64,000 nt of DNA, from the NCBI RefSeq assembly GCF_010093305.1, contig NZ_PDWS01000002.1, forward strand, positions 1 to 64,000. The letters are read 5' to 3'. Below are positions 47,520 through 56,127 of this stretch, in pieces. The notes below the pieces were generated by a model that was not told the DNA's origin, did no database searches, and worked only from the letters and a program-made list of their open reading frames with translations. Numbering within the stretch: the stretch's first letter is position 1; each line of letters begins with the position of its first letter. Origin of the DNA: Pseudoxanthomonas sacheonensis (GTDB taxonomy: Bacteria; Pseudomonadota; Gammaproteobacteria; Xanthomonadales; Xanthomonadaceae). The position numbers and the translations under genes are program-made.

Positions 47520-48902
47520 ATGTCCTGCTCCTTCCGTTCGCCGATCCGCCGACTGGCCGCCATCGGCCTGTCCCTCTTGGCCCTGCCGCTTGCCGCCGCG
47601 CAGAACTTTTCCGAAGTGCGGCCGTCGCCACAGCAGGTGGCCTGGCAGGATCTGGAATTCGGCGTGATCGTCCACTTCAATCCCAACACCTGGCTGGACC
47701 AGGAATGGGGCGACGGCACCGCCAGTCCATCGGTGTTCAATCCCGACCAGGTCGATCCCGGGCAATGGGCACGGGCGGCCAAAGCGGCTGGTGCGAAGTA
47801 TCTGATTCTGGTCGCCAAGCACCATGACGGTTTCGCGCTCTGGCCAACCGGGCAAAGCAAGTACTCGGTCAAGAGCAGTCCCTGGCTGGGAGGCAAAGGC
47901 GATCTCGTCGGAATGACCAGCGAAGCGGTCCGCAAGGAAGGCATGGGCTTCGGCATCTACCTGTCGCCCTGGGACCGGCACGAACCCAAATACGCCGACG
48001 CCAAGGCCTACGACAAATTCTATGCGGCGCAGTTGGTGGAACTGGCGCTTCACTACGGACCGATCACCGAATGGTGGCTGGACGGCGCCGGCAGCGCCGG
48101 CCATGTCTACGACTTCGACAAATACATCGAGGAACTGCGCACCTACCAGCCGAACGCGATGGTGTTCGCCGACACGGCGCTGTTCGAGTACGGCGACATC
48201 CGCTGGGTCGGCAACGAAGACGGATTCATCGTGGGCGAAAACTGGAACGTGATAGACCGTCACGGCTTCCTGCGCTGGCGGCCGGTGGAAGTGGATACGC
48301 CGCTGCATCGCTTCCAGTGGTTCTGGCATCCCAACAGCGATCAGACTCTCAAGAGCGTGGACGAGCTGGTGGAGATCTGGGAGAAGAGCGTGGGCCTGGG
48401 CGGACAGCTGGTGCTGGGTATCGCTCCGGATACCCGCGGCCTGCTGCCGGACGCCGACGTGCAGCGGCTACGCGAGCTGGGTGAAGCGATCCAGGCGTTG
48501 TACGGACCAGCCAAGAACCTGGTAGCTGGCAATCTGAAAAGCGCAGGTGCCGCCACTGCGGCTGTCGATGGCGACCGCGACACCTTCTGGAGCGCGCCGG
48601 AAGGCTCGCACCATGCGACTCTGGAACTGAACTTCAAGCAGCCGGTGACGTTCGACAGCGCCCTGAGCATGGAATGGATCAATGCTGGCCAGCGCGTGCA
48701 GAAATACGCGGTAGAGGCGTGGCAGGACGGTAGATGGGTACGGCTGGCGCAGGCGCAGGCGATCGGGCGTATGAAGATCGATCGTTTCGCTCCGGTCACC
48801 GCCTCGCGCGTACGCCTGAACATCCTGTCCAGTTCCGATCCGGTGCGCATCCGCGAATTCCAACTGTTCGACACCGACAGAGGCGCCGCCGGGAAACAGT
48901 GA
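47520..48902 (+). CDS. GH29 alpha-L-fucosidase with C-terminal F5/8-type C domain
   Basis: 460 residues with a signal peptide (about 27 residues, ending LAAA). The GH29 barrel shows VIVHFNPNTWLDQEWGDG, VAKHHDGFALWP and nucleophile Asp188 in EWWLDGAGS. A discoidin/CBM32-like domain covers about 335-455 (AAVDGDRDTFWSAPEG). This short-barrel plus CBM32 form is usual for alpha-1,3/1,4-fucosidases (subfamily B), which would suit core alpha-1,3 or Lewis-a fucose. GAGGT lies 7 nt before the ATG; a 130-nt gap follows the GH35 gene. Confidence 0.92.
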   Translation: MSCSFRSPIRRLAAIGLSLLALPLAAAQNFSEVRPSPQQVAWQDLEFGVIVHFNPNTWLDQEWGDGTASPSVFNPDQVDPGQWARAAKAAGAKYLILVAKHHDGFALWPTGQSKYSVKSSPWLGGKGDLVGMTSEAVRKEGMGFGIYLSPWDRHEPKYADAKAYDKFYAAQLVELALHYGPITEWWLDGAGSAGHVYDFDKYIEELRTYQPNAMVFADTALFEYGDIRWVGNEDGFIVGENWNVIDRHGFLRWRPVEVDTPLHRFQWFWHPNSDQTLKSVDELVEIWEKSVGLGGQLVLGIAPDTRGLLPDADVQRLRELGEAIQALYGPAKNLVAGNLKSAGAATAAVDGDRDTFWSAPEGSHHATLELNFKQPVTFDSALSMEWINAGQRVQKYAVEAWQDGRWVRLAQAQAIGRMKIDRFAPVTASRVRLNILSSSDPVRIREFQLFDTDRGAAGKQ

Positions 48903-48922
48903 GCGCACCACGAAACCTCTCC

Positions 48923-50017
48923 ATGCATCTTCAACGCAGCAACGCTCTCGCCTTTCTGTTGCTTATCGCTACAGCCCTGACATCGTGCGGTACCCAGCCC
49001 GTGCCTTCGCCCTCGCCAATCGTGCTGGAGGAATTCATCGCCACGCAGCCACCAACGCCGCAAAGCCATGCTTCCACCCTGGTCGAAACCCGCGACGGCA
49101 CCCTGCTCGCCGCCTGGTTCGGTGGCGAGCACGAAGGTGCGGCCGATGTGGGCATATGGCTGGCCCGCAGAGGCGCCGATGGCTGGTTGCCGCCGCAACG
49201 CGTGGCTGACGGCGCACAGGACAACGGCCATCCGCAGCCGGCGTGGAATCCGGTGCTGTTCCAGCCTGCGCAGGGTCCCTTGCAGCTGTACTACAAGGCC
49301 GGCCCGAACCCGCGGCAATGGTGGGGAATGCTCGCGGTTTCCTCCGACGGCGGCGCGCATTGGTCGGCGCCCGGACGCTTGCCCGATGGCATCCTCGGCC
49401 CGATAAAGAACAAGCCGCTGCAGTTGCCCAGCGGCCGCATCCTCGCCCCGGGCAGCAGCGAGGACGAGGCCGGCGGTTGGCGCGCGCACATCGAAACCAG
49501 CGACGACAACGGGCTGCATTGGCGGCGTGGCGGCGCGCTCAACGATCCGGCGCGTATCGGCGCCATCCAGCCCAGCCTGCTGCGTTACCGCAACGGCCGT
49601 CTGCAGGCGCTGGGTCGCAGCAAGCAGAACCGTGTGTTCAGCGTCTTCTCCGATGACGCAGGCGACACCTGGGGGCCGATGACCTTGCTGGATATCGAAA
49701 ACCCCAACTCCGGCACCGATGCGGCGATGCTGCGCGACGGCCGCGCGTTGCTGGTCTACAACCCGGCCCGCGCGGGCAAGGAATGGTGGGACGGCCGCGG
49801 CGTGCTGGCGGTGGCGCTGTCCGACGACGGCGTGCATTGGCGACGCGCGCTGACGCTGGAGAACGGCACCAGGGAGGAGTTTTCCTATCCGGCGGTCATC
49901 CAGACCCGCGACGGATTGGTGCATGTCGTCTACACCTGGAAACGCCGGCGCATCAAACACGTGGTGCTCGATCCGCAGTTGCTGCCGTCTCCAACGCAGG
50001 GGGCGGATCATGGGTAG
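48923..50017 (+). CDS. Sialidase-fold (BNR repeat) lipoprotein of unknown specificity
   Basis: 364 residues. Lipobox ALTSC at about residue 20 marks a lipoprotein. A six-bladed sialidase-type propeller follows with Asp-box motifs SSDGGAHW, SDDNGLHW and SDDAGDTW and a shortened SDDGVHW. It resembles GH33-like proteins found in polysaccharide loci. No sialate uptake or catabolic gene is present, so its sugar is open: a 2-keto-3-deoxy acid or another acidic sugar is possible. It follows the GH29 gene by 20 nt. Confidence 0.8.
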   Translation: MHLQRSNALAFLLLIATALTSCGTQPVPSPSPIVLEEFIATQPPTPQSHASTLVETRDGTLLAAWFGGEHEGAADVGIWLARRGADGWLPPQRVADGAQDNGHPQPAWNPVLFQPAQGPLQLYYKAGPNPRQWWGMLAVSSDGGAHWSAPGRLPDGILGPIKNKPLQLPSGRILAPGSSEDEAGGWRAHIETSDDNGLHWRRGGALNDPARIGAIQPSLLRYRNGRLQALGRSKQNRVFSVFSDDAGDTWGPMTLLDIENPNSGTDAAMLRDGRALLVYNPARAGKEWWDGRGVLAVALSDDGVHWRRALTLENGTREEFSYPAVIQTRDGLVHVVYTWKRRRIKHVVLDPQLLPSPTQGADHG

Positions 50018-50401
50018 CGCCCGTCACGATGTGCTTGCGCGACGATCTGTGACGAAGGCCCACAAATCGCCGCTGGCGCACTCGCAGCGGTCCGCGAACC
50101 ACGCCTATGCTTGGATCGCCAAAGCGCAGCCACGCACGCCCGATTCCGATCCATGGCGTACGCCCGGCAGGCAGCTGGCGCGCAAATGCGGCAGACAGGA
50201 GGATACGACTTGCAGGCATGTCCGGTTTCCCGCAGGATACGAGAGTTGGATCGATCTAAATCGAATGGGTGACGCCTTGGAAAAACCGCGCAGGATCGCC
50301 CCGAACGACATCGTGCGTCCGTACTGCCGGCCGAATGAGAGAACACCCTGCATGCACTCGACGCCCAGGTCCTGCGACCGGCAATCAGCGGCCGCCGATC
50401 G
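50018..50401. other. 384-nt intergenic region with candidate operator
   Basis: No gene is convincing here. It holds TTGGATCGATCTAAA (50246-50260), identical in 15 of 15 bases to the reverse complement of the site before the kinase at 29491-29506, and presumably the promoter of the PfkB kinase gene. Confidence 0.5.
50246..50260. promoter_or_regulatory. Candidate operator TTGGATCGATCTAAA
   Basis: Near-palindrome around GATCGATC, 141 bp before the PfkB kinase start. It is an exact inverted match to part of 29491-29506 some 20 kb away, upstream of the other sugar kinase of this locus. Confidence 0.5.
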
Positions 50402-51400
50402 ATGAGCGTCGCCAACGACACCATCCTCTGCTTCGGCGAGGCGCTGATCGACTTCCTCGCCAGCGAACCCGCCGAGGGCCAAGCCCGCACGTTCCGTCAG
50501 TTCGCCGGCGGCGCCCCGGCCAACGCCGCGGTCGCTGTGGCGAAATTGGGCGGCCGGTGCGAATTCGTCGGCATGCTCGGCCATGACATGTTCGGCGACT
50601 TCCTGCTGCACAGTCTGCGCGAAGCCGGCGCCGGGGTACGTTACGTACGCCGCACCGCCGCGGCCAAGACCGCACTGGCCTTCGTCTCGCTGGACGCCCA
50701 CGGCGAACGCAGCTTCAGCTTCTACCGCCCGCCCGCCGCCGACTTGCTGTTCCGCGACGCGGATTTCGACGACAGTTGCTTCGCCGCCGCCGGCATCTTC
50801 CATGTCTGCAGCAACAGCCTGACCGATACCGACATCGCCGCGGTCACACTGTCGGGCATGGCCCGCGCGCGCGCCGCGGGGGCGCTGGTCAGCCTGGACC
50901 TCAATCTGCGCCCCGCCCTGTGGCCGGATGCGGCGCCGGCGCTGCCGGTGCTGTGGCGCGCGCTCGAAGCCGCCGACATGGTCAAGCTGGCGCGCGAGGA
51001 GTTCGAGTACCTGAAGGAAGGCCGCCATGGCGACGACTTCATGATCGCCCGCCTGCTGCGTACCGCGCGCCTGGTGCTGGTCACCGACGGCGCTGCGCCG
51101 ATGCGCTGGTTCGTGCGCGGAGGCAGCGGCGAACTGTCCACGTTCGAAGTCAAGGCGGTCGACACCACCGCCGCTGGCGATGCCTTCATCGGCGGCCTGC
51201 TGTCGCAGTTCCAGCGCGAGGGCATCGACACGGGCGCGTTCGACGCATTCCTTTCCCAGCCGGCGGAACTCGAGCGCTGCCTGCGTTACGCCTCGGCCTG
51301 CGGCGCGCTGGCCGTGACCCGGCATGGCGCCTTCGCCGCGCTGCCAACGCACGCGGAAGCTATCGCCCTGCTGGATGCTTCGGCTGCGGTGGAAGCCTGA
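50402..51400 (+). CDS. PfkB-family carbohydrate kinase (fructokinase/mannokinase type)
   Basis: 332 residues, cytoplasmic ribokinase fold. Substrate-side signature is FAGGAPANAAVAVAKLGG and the ATP/anion-hole signature DTTAAGDAFIGGLLSQF carries the catalytic Asp. Xanthomonad relatives are annotated fructokinase. In this locus it may phosphorylate mannose released from N-glycans, or fructose; inference. No close ribosome binding site is obvious. Confidence 0.9.
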   Translation: MSVANDTILCFGEALIDFLASEPAEGQARTFRQFAGGAPANAAVAVAKLGGRCEFVGMLGHDMFGDFLLHSLREAGAGVRYVRRTAAAKTALAFVSLDAHGERSFSFYRPPAADLLFRDADFDDSCFAAAGIFHVCSNSLTDTDIAAVTLSGMARARAAGALVSLDLNLRPALWPDAAPALPVLWRALEAADMVKLAREEFEYLKEGRHGDDFMIARLLRTARLVLVTDGAAPMRWFVRGGSGELSTFEVKAVDTTAAGDAFIGGLLSQFQREGIDTGAFDAFLSQPAELERCLRYASACGALAVTRHGAFAALPTHAEAIALLDASAAVEA

Positions 51401-51530
51401 GAATGGAATCGGCCATGCCGCCGCCTGCGTCCGGCGACGCATCAGCGCGGCAGGCCGTCGCCGGGTCCGCTACACGCAGTGCGTCGCACGCCGGCACCGC
51501 GGCAGGTGCAGGCGGCAAGCCGATTCCGGC

Positions 51531-52319
51531 TTACCCTCTTCCTGCTGATGCGGCATCGCGCAGCGCTTCGGCGAGGCGGCGCACTTCGACGGCATCGCTA
51601 CGGGTTTCGCCGCCCGCCATGCCCAATGCGGCCGGCGGAGCGAACCGCATCCGCGAGGGCAAGCTGCGCTTTGCCGAGGCATGGAATTCGCGTGCGCCGG
51701 TCGCGGCCATGAGCGCGGCGATATTGCCGGCGTCGATGCCTGCGCCAGGCATGATCTCTATGCGGCCGGCGGCCTGTTCCATCAGCCGTCGCAGGTTGGC
51801 GCTGCCCTCCATCGCGCTGGCCGCGCCGCCGGAACTGAGCACGCGCCTGAAACCGAGGCCGATGGCGGCCTCCAGCGCCGCTGCCGGGTCGCGACACACA
51901 TCGATGGCGCGGTGGAAGGTGAGATCGAGCCGGCCGGCGGCGGAGACCAGTTCCCGGCAACGCGCCACGTCGAGGTCGCCATCGGCGGTCAATGCGCCGA
52001 TCACCACGCCGTCGCAACCGGCGGCGGCGCAGTATTCGATGTCGGCGAGCATGGTCGCATGCTCCTCGTCCGCATACGCGAAATCCCCGGCGCGCGGCCG
52101 CACCAGCACATGCACCGGAATCGACAACCTTTCCCGCACCAATGCGATCTGCGCCGGCGATGGGGTCAGACCGCCCAGCTCGAGCGCCGCGCACAGCTCG
52201 ATGCGCGAAGCGCCTCCCTCCTGCGCGGCCAGCGCCGAGGCGAGCGAGTTCGCGGCGATCTCGAGGACGCATGCCGCGCCGGACCCGGCGCGCTCCTGTT
52301 CCGCTGGCTTTGCTTTCAT
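51531..52319 (-). CDS. cutC: CutC-family protein
   Basis: 262 residues with the CutC barrel pattern: LEIAANSLASALAAQEGGAS, RIELCAALELGGLTPS, VHVLVRPRAGDF, VVIGALTADGDLD, LTFHRAIDV and RVLSSGGAASA. The family was named for copper homeostasis but its true biochemical role is unclear. No copper genes are near; it sits head-to-head with the second fucosidase gene. ATG 52319 was chosen because residues before it are not CutC-like. Confidence 0.88.
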   Translation of the reverse strand: MKAKPAEQERAGSGAACVLEIAANSLASALAAQEGGASRIELCAALELGGLTPSPAQIALVRERLSIPVHVLVRPRAGDFAYADEEHATMLADIEYCAAAGCDGVVIGALTADGDLDVARCRELVSAAGRLDLTFHRAIDVCRDPAAALEAAIGLGFRRVLSSGGAASAMEGSANLRRLMEQAAGRIEIMPGAGIDAGNIAALMAATGAREFHASAKRSLPSRMRFAPPAALGMAGGETRSDAVEVRRLAEALRDAASAGRG

Positions 52320-52466
52320 TGCGTGCCGGTTTCCTGTTCTGGTCCGTATCGCGACGATGCCATTGCCCACGGCATTCGCCCGCGAAGACGCGCACGTTAA
52401 CACCGCCGCCGCTGCCGGGCCAATCGGACCGCGCGGCGATAACAATCCACCCACCGAGAACGACGA

Positions 52467-53912
52467 ATGAAACCGCTACGACTCGCATTGGCTGCGCTGC
52501 TGTGCGCAGCACCGCTGTTCGCCGCGCACGCAGAAAGCGATGGCGACTACGTGCCGGAAACCGACCCGCTCGTACTGCGCAAGCTTGAGCAATGGCAGGA
52601 CTGGAAGTTCGGCTTCATGATGCACTGGGGGCCGTACAGCCAGTGGGGCGTGGTCGAATCGTGGTCCATCTGCTCCGAGGACGTGGACTGGTGCAAGCGC
52701 CCCGAAGGCGAAGCCTATGTCGACTACGTCAAGCGCTACGAGCGATTGCCGACCACGTTCAACCCGCTCAAGTTCGACCCTGCGCGGTGGGCAAGCATCG
52801 CGAAGGATGCCGGCACCAAATACGTGGTGTTCACCACCAAACACCACGACGGCTTCGCCATGTTCGATACACGGCAGAGCGACTACAGGATCACCGCGCC
52901 CGATGTTCCGTTCCACACCGACCCGCGCGCCAACATCACGAAAGAAGTATTCGACGCTTTCCGCGCGCAGGATTTCGGCATCGGCGCCTACTTCTCGAAA
53001 CCCGACTGGCACAGCGACGACTACTGGTCGCCGAAGTGGGCCACGCCCAACCGGCACAACAACTACGACACCCGCAAGCATCCGGATATCTGGAAGCGCT
53101 TCGTCGATTTCACCCATGCGCAGGTCGGCGAACTGACTTCCCAGTACGGCCCGCTCGACATCCTCTGGCTGGATGGCGGCTGGGTGCGCCCGACCAGCAC
53201 CATGGACGGCATCGCGGAAGGAAACGCCGGCGTGCCGTGGCCTCAGGACGTCGACATGCCCGGAATGGCCGCGATGGCACGCAAGAACCAGCCCGGCCTG
53301 ATCGTCGTCGATCGCGCGGTTGGCGGGCGCTACGAGAACTACCGCACGCCGGAGCAGAAAATCCCGGCCGAGCCGCTGCCGTACCCGTGGGAAACCTGCA
53401 TGACCCTGGGCGAATCGTGGTCGTACGTGCCGAACGACAAGTACAAATCCGCGCGCAGCGTGGTGCATATGCTGGTGGACGTGGTCGCCAAGGGCGGCAA
53501 CTACCTGCTCAACGTCGGTCCCGACGCCAACGGCGAAATTCCTCCGGTCGCGGCGCAGCGCCTGCACGAAATCGGCGCATGGATGAAGGTCAACGGCGAG
53601 GCGATCTACGCCAGCCGATCCGTCGCACCGTATCGCAACGGCAAGTTCCGTTACACGCGGTTGAAGGACGGCACCGTTTATGCGCTCTACCTTCCCGACA
53701 CGGATGAAAGCAAGCTGCCGAGGACGCTGCGGATTCCAGGCCCCGCCCCTGCTGACGGCGCCGAAGTGAAGCTGCTCGGCAGCGAGGCACGGCTGGCGTG
53801 GCACCGCGATGGCGACGTTACCGTGGTCGATATCCCGGCATCGCTGCGCAAACAGACGGCCAACGCCTACGCCTGGGCTATCCGTTTGCCGGGTGCGGTG
53901 CCGTCCCACTGA
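52467..53912 (+). CDS. GH29 alpha-L-fucosidase (second copy)
   Basis: 481 residues with a signal peptide (about 22 residues, ending FAAHA). GH29 barrel: FGFMMHWGPYSQWGVVESW, FTTKHHDGFAMFD, nucleophile Asp236 in ILWLDGGWV, and GGNYLLNVGPDANGEIP, then a C-terminal beta domain. The longer form without a CBM is typical of broad-specificity subfamily A enzymes, so it may complement the CBM-bearing fucosidase at 47520. Fucose released would feed the pathway at 19998-27840. Confidence 0.93.
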   Translation: MKPLRLALAALLCAAPLFAAHAESDGDYVPETDPLVLRKLEQWQDWKFGFMMHWGPYSQWGVVESWSICSEDVDWCKRPEGEAYVDYVKRYERLPTTFNPLKFDPARWASIAKDAGTKYVVFTTKHHDGFAMFDTRQSDYRITAPDVPFHTDPRANITKEVFDAFRAQDFGIGAYFSKPDWHSDDYWSPKWATPNRHNNYDTRKHPDIWKRFVDFTHAQVGELTSQYGPLDILWLDGGWVRPTSTMDGIAEGNAGVPWPQDVDMPGMAAMARKNQPGLIVVDRAVGGRYENYRTPEQKIPAEPLPYPWETCMTLGESWSYVPNDKYKSARSVVHMLVDVVAKGGNYLLNVGPDANGEIPPVAAQRLHEIGAWMKVNGEAIYASRSVAPYRNGKFRYTRLKDGTVYALYLPDTDESKLPRTLRIPGPAPADGAEVKLLGSEARLAWHRDGDVTVVDIPASLRKQTANAYAWAIRLPGAVPSH

Positions 53913-53958
53913 GGAGGCGGGCCGCAAAGGTCCCGGAGTCCGGAAAAGCGAGCGTGGC

Positions 53959-54366
53959 TCATCGCTTGCATGCCTCGTAAACGGCATCGTCGAGTTTGCG
54001 GAGCAGGTCGAACGTCCGCTTCAATCCCACCGCGGCCAACCTGGCTTCGCGGCGCGCTTTGGCGGCTTCGCAACGATTGGCGGCGGCGCTGATCGGCGAA
54101 GCCGCCCCGGCACGGCTCCAGGAACGCGTTCGACGTCTGCGTGAGGAATCCGTCCCGTCCTGTCTGCGTTCGACCTGGCGATGGCGAGGTGCGTCTGCGG
54201 ACGGCTCTGGCTCCGGCGCGGCTTCCCATTGCTTCACCAGGTTCTGGGTTCGGTCGCAAGGCGCGGACTGATAGCTCACGTCCCTGCCCTTGGCGCACTT
54301 GTACACCTGTTGCGCATTTCCGGGTGGTGCGATGAGAAGAATCAAAAGAAGAATCGCGATCCGCAT
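53959..54366 (-). CDS. Small exported DUF4124-like protein
   Basis: 135 residues. A signal peptide (MRIAILLLILLIAPPGNAQQ) is followed by VYKCAKGRDVSYQSAPC, the short Cys-bearing domain of DUF4124-type envelope proteins. The rest is charged and Arg-rich. AAGGAG lies 6 nt before ATG 54366. Function unknown; convergent with the fucosidase gene. Confidence 0.8.
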   Translation of the reverse strand: MRIAILLLILLIAPPGNAQQVYKCAKGRDVSYQSAPCDRTQNLVKQWEAAPEPEPSADAPRHRQVERRQDGTDSSRRRRTRSWSRAGAASPISAAANRCEAAKARREARLAAVGLKRTFDLLRKLDDAVYEACKR

Positions 54367-55050
54367 GCCCGCTCCTTGGTCCATATCGTCTTTCCGTAGA
54401 CACTTACTGAATATAGAGAGGAGTCGGACCGATCCGAATACGGCTTTCCCGCCTGCTTTTGTCGGAGGATTGCCCGTGTATCGGTAGGTTGCGTCCTATA
54501 GCGTGCCATCGCTCATCCTCGCGACCGTCCTGGCCAATGGAACCGGCGCGAGATGCGCTTTCACGGGAATGTGAAAGCGGATGGTCCCGCATACGCGGGG
54601 GTGCGGCCCAATTCACAGATTCGCTACCGTCGGTACTGTTACCGTTGGGATCGCTTTGGGGAGCGGCCATGGGGCTATTCAGCTACAGCGCACTGCGTCT
54701 TGCCAAAAACCCGTCCGACACTGCCAAACGGAGCTGCCGCATGAAGACGTGGCCAGTGCCGTGGGTTTTTCTGCGCGCGACGCTGGCGGTAGCGAAAACG
54801 CGCCGGGCCAGGCGCTCTCCACCCTGCCTTGCCGATCGAATCGATGGGAGGGTCTTCATCCAATAACCCTCCCCCTGGGCAGCCATGCCGGCTTGGCATT
54901 GATGCTGGCCTTCCCCGTATCGCCCGACCGGCACGCTTGGCGCGCAACGTGAGCGCTGCCCCCAAGATGCGGGACTACATGCCTGTTGCCGACGCACCAC
55001 CCGTTGCACCGCTTCCCCCGAAGCCTTGATAGACATCCCCTGGAGTACGC
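54367..55050. other. 684-nt region without a clear gene
   Basis: Several short open frames exist but none has a convincing start or recognisable protein. A hairpin GGGAGGGT / ACCCTCCC (54846-54853 with 54866-54873, 12-nt loop, no U-tract) is the only structure seen. The end should contain the promoter of the methyltransferase gene. Confidence 0.4.
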
Positions 55051-56127
55051 ATGTCAATAACGACCACCTCGCTTGCCGCCGATTCCGACAAAGAGAGCCT
55101 TGCCACCCGCTTGGCGGAATCCGGCCGGCTCCCCGACAATCTGCTGCGGATGGGCATTCGCCGCCAATGCGCGCAACGCCTGAAAGACGAACGCAAAGGC
55201 GGCGCGGATGAAGTGTTCGCTCGTCAGCAAGCCTGGCTGGAAGGCTTGCGCAACAGCGATATGGCAGTCCAGACGCAGACGACCAATCGCCAGCAGCACC
55301 ATGAGTTGCCGCCGGAGTTCTTCCAGTTGTGCCTGGGCAGGCAGCTCAAGTACAGCAGCTGTTATTGGGACGAGGCGACCACCAGCCTGAACATGGCCGA
55401 AGAGCATATGCTGCGCCTGTACGGAGAGCGCGCGGAGCTGGCCAACGGCCAGCGCATCCTGGAGCTCGGTTGCGGCTGGGGTTCGCTGACGTTGTGGATG
55501 GCGAAGCAGTATCCGGAATCGAGGATAACCGCGGTCTCGAATTCGAAAATGCAACGCGAATACATCGAGGCCCGCTGTCTGGAGCGCGCCATCTTCAATG
55601 TGGAAGTCGTTACCGCGGACGTGAACAGCCTGCGCATGCAGGACGGAAGCTACGACCGCGTGGTGTCGGTGGAGATGTTCGAACACATGCGCAATTACCA
55701 GGACCTTCTGTCGCGCATCGCCGGGTGGCTGGTGCCGGGCGGCAAGCTGTTCGTGCACCTCTTCTGCCATCGCGAACTGCTGTACCTGTTCGAAGCCAAG
55801 GGCGAAGGCAACTGGATGGGCCGGCATTTCTTCACCGGCGGGTTGATGCCGTCGGCCGATACCTTGCTGCACTTCCAGGACAGGATCGCCATCGAACAGC
55901 GCTGGCTGCTGTCCGGCACGCACTACGAAAAGACCGCCAATGCCTGGCTGCAGAACCAGGACAACAATCGCGAGCAGGTCATGCGCGTGCTGCAGGGCGT
56001 ATACGGCATGGCCGATGCGCCGGTGTGGTACCAGCGCTGGCGCATGTTCTGGATGGCGTGCGCGGAATTGTTCGGCTACGACAACGGCAACGAATGGATG
56101 GTGGCCCACTACCGTTTCAGGCGCTGA
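55051..56127 (+). CDS. Cyclopropane-fatty-acid-synthase-family SAM methyltransferase
   Basis: 358 residues with the SAM site LELGCGWGSLTLWMA and the family segments QHHELPPEFFQLCLG, KYSSCYWDE, TAVSNSKMQREYIE and SVEMFEHMRNY. Relatives methylate membrane fatty acids or are annotated as CFA-like proteins of unknown substrate; the core is shorter than typical CFA synthase. GGAG lies about 7 nt before the ATG. Its end overlaps the convergent LigD gene by 19 nt. Confidence 0.9.
   Translation: MSITTTSLAADSDKESLATRLAESGRLPDNLLRMGIRRQCAQRLKDERKGGADEVFARQQAWLEGLRNSDMAVQTQTTNRQQHHELPPEFFQLCLGRQLKYSSCYWDEATTSLNMAEEHMLRLYGERAELANGQRILELGCGWGSLTLWMAKQYPESRITAVSNSKMQREYIEARCLERAIFNVEVVTADVNSLRMQDGSYDRVVSVEMFEHMRNYQDLLSRIAGWLVPGGKLFVHLFCHRELLYLFEAKGEGNWMGRHFFTGGLMPSADTLLHFQDRIAIEQRWLLSGTHYEKTANAWLQNQDNNREQVMRVLQGVYGMADAPVWYQRWRMFWMACAELFGYDNGNEWMVAHYRFRR

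Noticed and set aside
54367-55050. Several small frames between DUF4124-like and methyltransferase genes
   Set aside because: They overlap each other in different frames, lack ribosome binding sites and show no recognisable protein features.
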